Assembly (NCBI RefSeq): GCF_001411495.1
Contig: NZ_CP012981.1
Location: forward strand, 2,852,001-2,916,000
Length of the DNA stretch: 64,000 bases
Direction of reading: 5' to 3'
Source of the DNA: Burkholderia cepacia ATCC 25416
GTDB taxonomy: Bacteria > Pseudomonadota > Gammaproteobacteria > Burkholderiales > Burkholderiaceae
Positions 34,376-41,812 of the stretch are shown here, in pieces (within the stretch, counting starts at the first letter, position 1; the number at the start of each line of letters is the position of its first letter). The notes below the pieces were generated by a model. That model made no database searches. It was not told where the DNA came from and saw only the letters and a program-made list of their open reading frames with translations. The translations under genes were made by a program, and so were the position numbers.

Positions 34376-35019
34376 AGCGCACACCGTTCCCAGCACTGAC
34401 CGTCACGACGGTACGCCTGCCGCGCAAAACGGCGTGCGCTGTCGGCACGCCAGAATTCGGCTTCGTCCGGCGCGAGCGTGTACAGGTGCCAGTCCTCCGA
34501 CACGAGTGCGGGGTCGGCGGCCAGCCGTGCGAGCTGCGCGTCGATCGCGCGCGTCAGGTCGGCGGGATCGTCGAGCCGTTCGCTTTGCCGGCCGGCCAGG
34601 ATGCTCGCTCGCGACCGCTCCGGGCGGCCCGCGAAATCGGCGCGGCCTTCGGCGGCCGGCAGCCGCTCGACCGGGCCGCTCAGGCGGACCTGGCTCGCGA
34701 TCACCGGCCAATAGAACGTCAGCGCGGCGAACGGCCGGTTTTCGATCTGGCGCCCCTTGGGGCTGCGCGTGCTCGCCGCGAAATGCCAGCCGCGTGCGTC
34801 GACGTTCAGCAGTACGACGGAGCGTGCGTCGGGCCGCCCGTCCGGGCGGACCGTCGACAGCGTCATCACCTGCGGTTCGACGGCGCCTGCGACAACGGCC
34901 TCGTCGAGCCAGCGTTCGAATTGCGCTTGCGGCGTGTCGGGCCAGTTCTCGGCCGGAACGTGCGGCGCCGCATGCGCGAGGGTTTTCAGCGCCTTCAGGC
35001 GCGTGGCGATCGTATCCAT
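34366..35019 (-). CDS. pyridoxamine 5'-phosphate oxidase-like flavoprotein
   Basis: A 217-residue FMN-binding split-barrel protein like PdxH: MTLSTVRPDGRPDARSVVLLNVDARGWHFAASTRSPKGRQIENRPFAALTFYWP (FMN-phosphate contacts), then RQSERLDDP and a C-terminal FWRADSARRFARQAYRR resembling the PNPOx dimerisation domain. Next to a PLP enzyme it could regenerate PLP locally, or it could be a related oxidase. ATG 35019 lies 7 nt after the previous stop; a TTG at 35034 is less likely. Confidence 0.82.
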   Translation of the reverse strand: MDTIATRLKALKTLAHAAPHVPAENWPDTPQAQFERWLDEAVVAGAVEPQVMTLSTVRPDGRPDARSVVLLNVDARGWHFAASTRSPKGRQIENRPFAALTFYWPVIASQVRLSGPVERLPAAEGRADFAGRPERSRASILAGRQSERLDDPADLTRAIDAQLARLAADPALVSEDWHLYTLAPDEAEFWRADSARRFARQAYRRDGQCWERCALWP

Positions 35020-35026
35020 GGCGGGC

Positions 35027-35929
35027 TCAGGCAATGCCGAATTGCGTCGCGCGGGCGATCAGCCGGTGCGCGGCGAGATAGTCGGGGACTTCCGCGAGGA
35101 AACCGTCGACGACGGCCGCGGCCACGCGGCGGCCGCCGGACGCGCGCCGGGCGGTGTCGAACGCGTCGATCACGCGGCGGGCGAGGGCGACTTCGTCGGC
35201 CGTCGGCGTCAGCACGCGATTGACGACCGGCACGAACTGCGCGTTGACGATCGCCTTGGCCTGGTATCCGAGGCCGCGCGACACGCGCATGTCGAGCTCC
35301 GCGCCTTCGTTGTCGGCATAGCTGTACGGGCAGTCGATCGCGGTGACGCCGACGGCCGCGCATTCGACGCGAAAGCGCGAGCGCACATAGTCGAGTTCGC
35401 GGCCCGCGCGGGTGCGCTCGGCCCCCATGTCGGCCACCATGTCCTCGGTCGCGACGAGCACGGCCGACACGCGCGGGCTCGAACGCGCGATCGCCATCGT
35501 GTTCACGAGCCCGAGCGTCGACTCGATGTTCGGCACCAGTTCCGTCGAGCCGGGCGCGATATCGTATTCGCGCTCGAAGCGCGTGACGGCTTCGTCGAGC
35601 GCGACGACCTGCTCGGGCGTCGCGACGTACGACATCATCACGATGTCCGGCCGGCCGCGCATCGCCGCGCGCAGGTCGTCGATGCCGCCCGCGTCGAGCG
35701 GGTTCACGCGCACGGACGCGAGGATGCCGGCATCGCGCCAGCCCGCGAGCACGCGCTCGCTGAGTTCGCGCGCGGCCGGACGCCGGTCCGGCGGCGTAAA
35801 GGTCTCGAGTTCCTGGATCAATACGTCCGCGCCGCTCGCGGCGCCGTCGACGAGCGCATCGTGATCGGCGCCGGCGAGGAACAGCCAGGAGCGGCGCAGG
35901 CGGGAAGGGCGTCGGTGGGTCGTTGTCAT
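35027..35929 (-). CDS. CitE-like HpcH/HpaI lyase
   Basis: A 300-residue TIM-barrel protein related to citrate lyase beta subunit and malyl/citramalyl-CoA lyases. It has RRSWLFLAGADHDAL at the N-terminus, SVRVNPLDAGG (substrate Arg), LVPNIESTLGLVN (metal Glu) and VATEDMVADMG (metal Asp). It probably cleaves a 3-hydroxyacyl-CoA-type bond. Start ATG 35929. It is 47 nt downstream of the acyl-CoA dehydrogenase-like gene, consistent with a CoA-ester degradation pathway. Confidence 0.83.
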   Translation of the reverse strand: MTTTHRRPSRLRRSWLFLAGADHDALVDGAASGADVLIQELETFTPPDRRPAARELSERVLAGWRDAGILASVRVNPLDAGGIDDLRAAMRGRPDIVMMSYVATPEQVVALDEAVTRFEREYDIAPGSTELVPNIESTLGLVNTMAIARSSPRVSAVLVATEDMVADMGAERTRAGRELDYVRSRFRVECAAVGVTAIDCPYSYADNEGAELDMRVSRGLGYQAKAIVNAQFVPVVNRVLTPTADEVALARRVIDAFDTARRASGGRRVAAAVVDGFLAEVPDYLAAHRLIARATQFGIA

Positions 35930-35976
35930 GCTTGGATTCCTGTAGGGTGCGTCGTACGCATGTCGATGGCGGGCGT

Positions 35977-37116
35977 TCAGCCGGCGCGCATCATCTGGTT
36001 GAAGATGTTCTTGCGATGCATTTCCTCGGTTCCGCCGACGCTCATGAAACCCAGCGCGTCCGACGCGAATGCGGCCACCGGCCCGGCCTGGTAGCCGAGG
36101 CTGCCGTACAGCCGCACGAGGCCAAGCGCGCCGTCGACGAGATCCTGCGCGCCGACCAGCTTCGCGATCGAGCAGGACATCAGCGCTTGGGGGTGATCCG
36201 TCAGCAACTGCGCGAGCGCGCCGCGCGCGAGCCACGTGCCGCGCTCGATGCCGATCTGCAGGTCGACCAGGCGACGCTGCACGTACTGGTGCGCGTCGAT
36301 CGTGCTGTCGAAGCTGCGCCGGTCGCGGCAATAGGCGATTGCGTCGCGCAGGTACGGCGCCGTCACCTGCGCGGCGACGAGGCCGTAGTAGAGACGGCCG
36401 AGCGAAATGATGTCGATCAGGTTGCCGAGCCCGGCGCCCGGTTCGCCCAGCAGCTGGCCACGCGCGATCGGGCAATCGTCGAAATGCAGCGCGCCGGTGG
36501 GCAGGTCGTCGAGGCCGAGCTTGCTGTCGGGCGCCGCGACGGTCATGCCCGGCTGGTCGCGGTCGACGATCACGAGCGCCGTATTGCGCCGGCCGAGCGT
36601 TTCGACACGCGTGACGACGAGGATGAAGCGCGCGAGCGGCGCGTGCGCGATGTTGAATTTGCTGCCGGTCAGCCGGTAGCCGTCGCCGTGCTCGACCAGC
36701 TTCGTCGCAATGCTGCGCACGTCGGTGCCGGTGCCCGGTTCGGCGATCGCCGTCGCGCTCAGTTCGCCGCGCAGGATCGCGCCGAAATAGCGGTCCTGCT
36801 GGGTTGCCGTGCCGTAGCGTTCGAGCGCGCGCACCATGCCGGCCTGCGCGATCACCGACAGCAGCAGCGCCGGGCGGCGGATCGTCGATGCAAGCCCCTC
36901 CAGCGCCGCGGAAAAGTGCCACCAACCGTGACCGTCGCCGCCGTAGGTCTCCGGCACGATCATGTCCCACAGTCCTTCCTGGCCGAGCCGGGTCCAGCCG
37001 GCTGCATCGAATCCGGCAGGCGCGCGAGCGTCGCGTTCCGCCGCGGCGATCTCCGTGCCGATGTCGCGAAAGCGCGCGAGCGTCGCATGCTGTTCCTGCG
37101 TCCAGTCAAATGGCAT
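35977..37116 (-). CDS. acyl-CoA dehydrogenase-fold protein without canonical catalytic Glu
   Basis: A 379-residue ACAD-fold flavoprotein: WTQEQHATLARFRDIG at the N-terminus, AIAEPGTGTDVRSIATK (FAD and substrate loop), YRLTGSKFNIAHAP, and a C-terminal helical domain. The usual base in the EGT motif is Gly361 (SVGGTEEMHR), and the alternative Glu of isovaleryl-type enzymes is also Gly (about 240, ISLGRLYY). It may use another base or catalyse a different flavin reaction. ATG 37116 is the start of conserved sequence. It is the promoter-proximal gene of the operon. The 218 nt upstream contain no gene. Confidence 0.8.
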   Translation of the reverse strand: MPFDWTQEQHATLARFRDIGTEIAAAERDARAPAGFDAAGWTRLGQEGLWDMIVPETYGGDGHGWWHFSAALEGLASTIRRPALLLSVIAQAGMVRALERYGTATQQDRYFGAILRGELSATAIAEPGTGTDVRSIATKLVEHGDGYRLTGSKFNIAHAPLARFILVVTRVETLGRRNTALVIVDRDQPGMTVAAPDSKLGLDDLPTGALHFDDCPIARGQLLGEPGAGLGNLIDIISLGRLYYGLVAAQVTAPYLRDAIAYCRDRRSFDSTIDAHQYVQRRLVDLQIGIERGTWLARGALAQLLTDHPQALMSCSIAKLVGAQDLVDGALGLVRLYGSLGYQAGPVAAFASDALGFMSVGGTEEMHRKNIFNQMMRAG

Positions 37117-37334
37117 CTGTCGTGTCTCCGGTCGAAGCGGCGCGGCCTCGGACGGCGCGCCAGCGATGCCGACAAGAGTAAGGGGGCACGGACAGCGGAG
37201 GTACTGGCAGTAGTGGTAGTTGCCGGGCGGGGTGTCGCGGCAGGAGTGGGCGGGCGTGGATCTTCGCAGGGTGCGTTCGAGTGCACGCGTCGCGGTGTGC
37301 GCGCATCTCGATCGGAGCGCGCTGGTCTGAGCCC

Positions 37335-37490
37335 GGCATCGCATTTCATCCCGCGTCGCGGGACGATATCGAATCGGAGCAGCTGTTCACGGAGCGACTC
37401 GTTCTGGCGGTCGGTCATCATCTTCTCGCGAAGAAGCGCCGATCCATGGGAAGCGCTCGACTCGATCCCGTTGGTATTGCTCACTTATTG
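37335..37490 (+). pseudogene. fragment of a LysR-family regulator gene
   Basis: About 50 codons resemble the middle of a LysR effector domain: GIAFHPASRDDIESEQLF, then TERLVLAVGHHLLAKK. The DNA-binding domain and the C-terminus are missing. Homology stops at about 37488, where sequence related to the ISNCY-type transposase begins. It lies divergent from the acyl-CoA dehydrogenase operon, the usual place for that operon's regulator. Confidence 0.55.
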
Positions 37491-37736
37491 CCGGGCTTCG
37501 CTCGGTGTCCCGATACCAAACATGCCGCGCCATGTTCCCGAAGCCGGGCGACCAGTCGGTGGACCTGTCGGGTCGTCAATATCGATCCGGCTCGCGCATC
37601 GTCATGGTGATCGTCCCAGTCGCGTTCATCGCCGGCGCTCCCAAGGGTGCAGGCGATCAACCTTTAGCGGAAACGCGGCATCTGAACTTGGGACCTACAC
37701 ACATGTCGTAGCCATTTCAAGATGTCGTGGCGCCAG
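37487..37736 (-). mobile_element. decayed ISNCY-type element fragment
   Basis: From 37487 the sequence aligns with the 5' part of the adjacent intact transposase gene (compare 39088 onward: TTGCCGGGCTTCG..TCGG and CCCGATACCAAAC..GCC). It has base changes and an internal deletion of roughly 70 bp, then a degenerate element end near 37710. No intact frame remains. It is the same orientation as the intact copy. Confidence 0.65.
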
Positions 37737-39359
37737 CTAAATAGAAATGTCCGGTTTTGAGGTTGGTTTTGCTGCGTTTCTTTCTTCGCTTTAACCGTTA
37801 CGCAGAGTCGAAGGTCGGCGCCTGAACGGGCAGGGCGCTTACCTTCGCTTCCTCAGCTTTTGCAGACCGACGGCCTGGTTTGTCTGCTGGCTTGGCGGTT
37901 TGCCGACGTTGCGCCAGATTCACGATCACATGCTCGACGTCGGCCTGCGTGATCTTGCGTTGCTTCTTCTTACCCGGTTCGGCTTCGTTTCGGTTGGTTC
38001 GCGTCGAGTCGCCACGATGCGTTCGAGATGGGGCCTTGCCGATTCGACTGTTATCGCGTTGCGCCTGAAGCGCTTGCGCGATCTGCAGCACGTGACTCAA
38101 GCGCTTGTGTTCGACGACGGCACCTTGATCGATTTCAGACAGTCGGTCGTACTGTCTGCAGTCCAACACACGGTCGTCAGCCCGGAGTTCGATCCGTCCA
38201 TCCGGGTACTCCCACACCTCGATCTGCCGGTCGATCAGCTTCCGGTTGGCCGGCGTGTCCTCCAGCAAGTACATCACTCGGTCGTACTGCACCGTCAGCG
38301 ACTTCGTTACCTTCCGCGGCTCGCGCCACGTCAGCACCAGGTCCAGGCTTTCGTCAGGCCGCAGTGGTCGGTGCGCATTAAAGTCGCTCTTCGGCGGCTT
38401 CGCGAAGCGTGCGTTGTAGGCGGCCATGAAGGAGGGCGCGTAAGCGTTGGCGTCGGCTACCGTGTTGATGCCGCGCAATCGCATCTCCTTGACCAATCGG
38501 TCCTGCAACGTCAGGTGTGCTCGCTCGACTCGCCCCTTGGCTGAACTGCTGTTCGCGCAGAACGTGTCAATGTTCAACTCGTACATCGCCCGGCCGAACG
38601 GCGTCACGCGATTGCCAGTCTTGCCTGGCTTCACGTTGCGGAACACGCTGGCCTTGTCGCTGTAGAACGCCCCAGGTTTGCCGTGCCGTTCGATGTACGC
38701 GCGTGTCGCTTCGAAGTAGCTGAAGGTCGATTCCGTCTGCGTGAAGTGCAGCATCATCAGCCGGCTCGTCGCGTCGTCCACATACACCAGCAGCGTGCAG
38801 GCTGGCGCCCGTTCCTCGAACCACCGATGGTCGCTGCCGTCGATCTGGATCAGTTCGCCCAGGCACGCCCGGCGCGCTCGAGGCTGATAAATCTTCGGCG
38901 GTCGCTGCCGGCGCGGCACCCATAAACCTGCCTCCGTCATCAGCTTCCTAACCGTCTCCTTGGCCAGCCGAATGCCGTGACATTCCCAGAGCTTCTCGCA
39001 GGCCAGCGTCGGCCCAAAATCGGCGTAGCGATCGCGGATGATCGACAGCGCCCGGTCGGCGGCTCCTGGGTCCAGCCGACGATTGCCGGGCTTCGATCGG
39101 TGTCCCGATACCAAACCCGCCGCGCCGTATTCCCGAAGCCGGGCGACCAGCCGGCGAATCTGCCGCGTCGTCAATTCCAGCCGTTCCGCTGCACGCCAAG
39201 GCTTGAGCTTGCCGTCCGCGACGTCCTGAATGACCTTGAACCTGTCCAGCTCGCGCATCGTCATCGTGATCCGCTCCGTTGCAGCCATCGCAGCCTCCGG
39301 CGCCGGACACCCGGCGGCCGAACAGCTTACGCGGCACGAAAGCGGACATTTCTATGTAG
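37737..39359. mobile_element. ISNCY-type insertion sequence
   Basis: One transposase gene lies between 23-bp imperfect terminal inverted repeats (20 of 23 identical) that share the core ATAGAAATGTCCG, at 37737-37759 and 39337-39359. A second copy of the end motif AAAGCGGACATTT lies 24 bp outside the right end (39363-39375), and a degenerate one lies outside the left end. The true boundary could thus be about 25 bp further out. No target duplication was found by eye. Confidence 0.75.
37798..39288 (-). CDS. ISNCY-family DDE transposase
   Basis: A 496-residue transposase. The N-terminal winged HTH region has KLKPWRAAERLELTTRQIRRLVARL. The catalytic core has IQIDGSDHRWFE (first Asp), FYSDKASVF (second Asp) and SSAKGRVERAHLTLQDRL (Glu). 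The C-terminus is Lys/Arg-rich. The frame is intact, so the element may be active. Start ATG 39288 (alternatives at 39261 and 39255) lies inside the right terminal repeat region. It resembles the IS1202-like branch of ISNCY rather than IS481 by its length. Confidence 0.85.
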   Translation of the reverse strand: MAATERITMTMRELDRFKVIQDVADGKLKPWRAAERLELTTRQIRRLVARLREYGAAGLVSGHRSKPGNRRLDPGAADRALSIIRDRYADFGPTLACEKLWECHGIRLAKETVRKLMTEAGLWVPRRQRPPKIYQPRARRACLGELIQIDGSDHRWFEERAPACTLLVYVDDATSRLMMLHFTQTESTFSYFEATRAYIERHGKPGAFYSDKASVFRNVKPGKTGNRVTPFGRAMYELNIDTFCANSSSAKGRVERAHLTLQDRLVKEMRLRGINTVADANAYAPSFMAAYNARFAKPPKSDFNAHRPLRPDESLDLVLTWREPRKVTKSLTVQYDRVMYLLEDTPANRKLIDRQIEVWEYPDGRIELRADDRVLDCRQYDRLSEIDQGAVVEHKRLSHVLQIAQALQAQRDNSRIGKAPSRTHRGDSTRTNRNEAEPGKKKQRKITQADVEHVIVNLAQRRQTAKPADKPGRRSAKAEEAKVSALPVQAPTFDSA

Positions 39360-39623
39360 CCAAAAGCGGACATTTCAATCTAGCCACTACAACCAGTCAT
39401 ACCGATAATGCTGATTATGTAAAATTGAGTTCTGACTAATTCTATGGGCGTTTATGTCACGTGCCTCGCCGTGATGAGCCTCGGCACCGTGATGGTACGC
39501 TACAGCGCGGCGCGATAGTCCAAGGCCGGAGTACGGAGGCCGCGTCGGTATTCGATAGAACGCCTAGGTGAGACCTATCGAGCGATACCACGCTGATCAG
39601 CGCGTGCGCGCTCGTGCGAGAAG

Positions 39624-39881
39624 CTAGGATCGCCCGGACGTCGGAAGCGACGTGATCAGCACCGCGCCGCATGACGTCTTGTGACCGTCGAACGAGGCGA
39701 AGCTACCCTCCACGTTGAAATCGGAATCGCCTTCCACAATTACGCACTCGCCGTGGATCGGACAGGTGCAGCGGTCGCCGATTCGTGCGACTGGCCGACC
39801 CATCACCTCGCTGTTCGCAGCACCGGACTCAACGCGCCCGCCGTGACTGTGTACGTCTCCAACCCGAATTACACCGCGCAT
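39624..39881 (-). CDS. PAAR-domain T6SS spike tip protein
   Basis: An 85-residue PAAR protein that caps the VgrG spike of a type VI secretion system. It shows RGVIRVGDVHSHGGRV (first zinc-region His), GRPVARIGDRCTCPIHGE (Cys and His ligands) and SFDGHKTSCGAVLITS. ATG 39881 with RBS AGAGG starts the domain; the in-frame extension upstream is not PAAR-like. It is the last gene of the vgrG-tle3-tla3 module. The stretch 39376-39623 between it and the insertion sequence holds nothing I can support. Confidence 0.85.
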   Translation of the reverse strand: MRGVIRVGDVHSHGGRVESGAANSEVMGRPVARIGDRCTCPIHGECVIVEGDSDFNVEGSFASFDGHKTSCGAVLITSLPTSGRS

Positions 39882-39981
39882 GAAAGCCTCTGATCCAGGT
39901 TCGTGTTCGTCATAGATCCCGCCGCACAATCACATCGCACTTCCATCGTTATGACAATCCACGCGCGGTGGCCAATTCGGT

Positions 39982-40230
39982 TCATTTGCGCGCTCTGAAT
40001 GCGTTGACCACGCCCACGACGAACAGGACGAGTCCGACGAATACCATTAAAACGGGCACCGAGAAGACAAACGTCAACTGTGCATCGCTTTGAATATGCC
40101 ACTGGTCGAATGCGCCAATGATCAGAAGAACAAATAAGGCAGCGGAAAGGCAAATCCCAGCGGCAACCAGCCCAACGCCCCACCCCATGAGCTGCTGACG
40201 GCGAGAGGGTCTATACGCTCCCGATTCCAT
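39982..40230 (-). CDS. small two-helix membrane protein in the Tle3 module
   Basis: An 82-residue protein with two hydrophobic segments (about 19-42, VGLVAAGICLSAALFVLLIIGAF, and 53-77, VFSVPVLMVFVGLVLFVVGVV) separated by a short polar loop, with basic residues at both ends. ATG 40230 has RBS TGGGGAA; a longer start at 40254 is less likely. It lies between tla3 and PAAR. No family was recognised. It could be an immunity protein or a chaperone-like partner for the effector. Confidence 0.65.
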   Translation of the reverse strand: MESGAYRPSRRQQLMGWGVGLVAAGICLSAALFVLLIIGAFDQWHIQSDAQLTFVFSVPVLMVFVGLVLFVVGVVNAFRARK

Positions 40231-40312
40231 AAAAATTCCCCACAACGAAAGCAAACGACGCGCGAATCAGTGGACCGCACGCCGCACCCGATCTATCGCA
40301 TCATTCGCGTGC

Positions 40313-41812
40313 TCAGAAGCTGTAGCCTTGCCCGGATCGACTGTAATCGACATCGTGGCGCTTCCCCCACCAAGGCAGATAGGCACTACCCTCTCCGGCC
40401 GCGCGGAACCACGGTTTCTTTGGATCGACGGGATTCAGCTTCGCCGGCGGCACCACGACGACCGCCGTCGGGTGTTCGAGGTCTGTCGTGCCTGCCACGA
40501 GCGTATTGCCGCCGATATGGTTTGCGCGACCGATCGCCGGTGCTACGTCCGTCAACGCGGTACCTGCGCCCATCTCACCGAGGAGCGCCGGCGTGTTGAA
40601 CGTCTGTTTCTTGTAGTCATATTCCGGCAGCACTTCGGTCAACGTCTGGGACAACGTACCCAGGCGAGCGGATGCGGCGTCGCTGCCCTTGCCGGCGTCG
40701 TGGACCACGTAATGAAGATCAGCCGTCGCCACCCCAGCATTGTGGGCAGCTTGCTCAATGGTCGATTTCCACGCCTGGACTGCGCGGGTCGTCCCGGACT
40801 TCTTTTCGAAGTCGTTCACGTTGCCGACTGCGGCTCGCCCGATCCACGCGAGCGGCTCTCGCCCCGTCGCAAAGTCCGGCCCGGTCAGAACGAGCAGCAC
40901 CATGTTCTCGTTCATCTGGTTGTCCTTCGGTGGGAAACTCGGCGCGTCCCAGTTCATCACCCATACGCTTTTATCGGGGTGTGCTTGCAGGTACTCAAGC
41001 GCACGATTCAGCGACGTGAAGCCCGCATTTGGACCACCTGGCGTGATGTGGACATCTGGCGGAGTGTCACTGTTCCACAGACTCGGTGCGGACTTATTCC
41101 CGATCTCGTAATAGTCGACAAACTGGTCGACGAGATATTTACGTGACTCTTCCGGATCGAGTCGCTTCTCGGGGATTGCAAACTCGATATGCGTACCTGC
41201 GAGTTCTCGCCAGCCTTTTCGGTCCTTCGAATGCACGTTGTAAAAGTACGCCGGGCTCATCACATAAATCTCAGCAAACAAGCTGAGAAGTTTGTCGACA
41301 TATTTTTCGTAGAATCCGTCAAACGTCTCGCGCCCATCGTTTCCATACGCAACACCCGCGACCGGTTGAACAGTCGTGAAACTCTTCGGATCCTCCTTCA
41401 CCATGTCGTCGTGCTCATTGGGCCCGACGAGGCCCATCGTCCAAAGCAATTGCCATTCGGTCGGATAGTCACGTCGTTCTAACGGATTGAGCCACGCCAG
41501 GCCGACGACTTGAGCGCGGAACGGCTGATTGGGTGCAGGTGCTGCCATTGCAACGCTGGCAGCTGCCCCAGTCGTGGCCAAAGCGACCTTTTCACCGCTG
41601 GATTTCCGAATTCCCGCCCAGAGCGCCAGCACGGCAACCAAAACCAGGAGCGGCAACACAATCAATCGTTTCATCCATTCCTCAACCGAAAGCGGCTGCG
41701 GCGCAGCCTGCTGAGCATGATACGTCCACGTCGCCGCTACCGCGACCGACAAGACGAGAATCGCGATAGCGACGCCTACACGTCGCGGCCAAGTCGAGAG
41801 AGCGGTACTCAT
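40313..41812 (-). CDS. tla3: type VI lipase adaptor protein Tla3 (DUF2875)
   Basis: A 499-residue protein of the DUF2875 family, which in Pseudomonas aeruginosa carries the Tle3 lipase from the periplasm to VgrG. Two N-terminal membrane segments (residues ~10-27 and 50-67) precede a large soluble domain with VVGLAWLNPLERRDYPTEWQLLWTMGL and AVWVMNWDAPSFPP-like segments. ATG 41812 overlaps the tle3 stop (ATGA). The codon use is less G/C-biased than in flanking chromosomal genes, suggesting acquisition with the island. Confidence 0.83.
   Translation of the reverse strand: MSTALSTWPRRVGVAIAILVLSVAVAATWTYHAQQAAPQPLSVEEWMKRLIVLPLLVLVAVLALWAGIRKSSGEKVALATTGAAASVAMAAPAPNQPFRAQVVGLAWLNPLERRDYPTEWQLLWTMGLVGPNEHDDMVKEDPKSFTTVQPVAGVAYGNDGRETFDGFYEKYVDKLLSLFAEIYVMSPAYFYNVHSKDRKGWRELAGTHIEFAIPEKRLDPEESRKYLVDQFVDYYEIGNKSAPSLWNSDTPPDVHITPGGPNAGFTSLNRALEYLQAHPDKSVWVMNWDAPSFPPKDNQMNENMVLLVLTGPDFATGREPLAWIGRAAVGNVNDFEKKSGTTRAVQAWKSTIEQAAHNAGVATADLHYVVHDAGKGSDAASARLGTLSQTLTEVLPEYDYKKQTFNTPALLGEMGAGTALTDVAPAIGRANHIGGNTLVAGTTDLEHPTAVVVVPPAKLNPVDPKKPWFRAAGEGSAYLPWWGKRHDVDYSRSGQGYSF

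Noticed and set aside
39376..39623. Short ORFs between the insertion sequence and the PAAR gene
   Set aside because: They lack RBS and family resemblance; the stretch looks like flanking remnant DNA.
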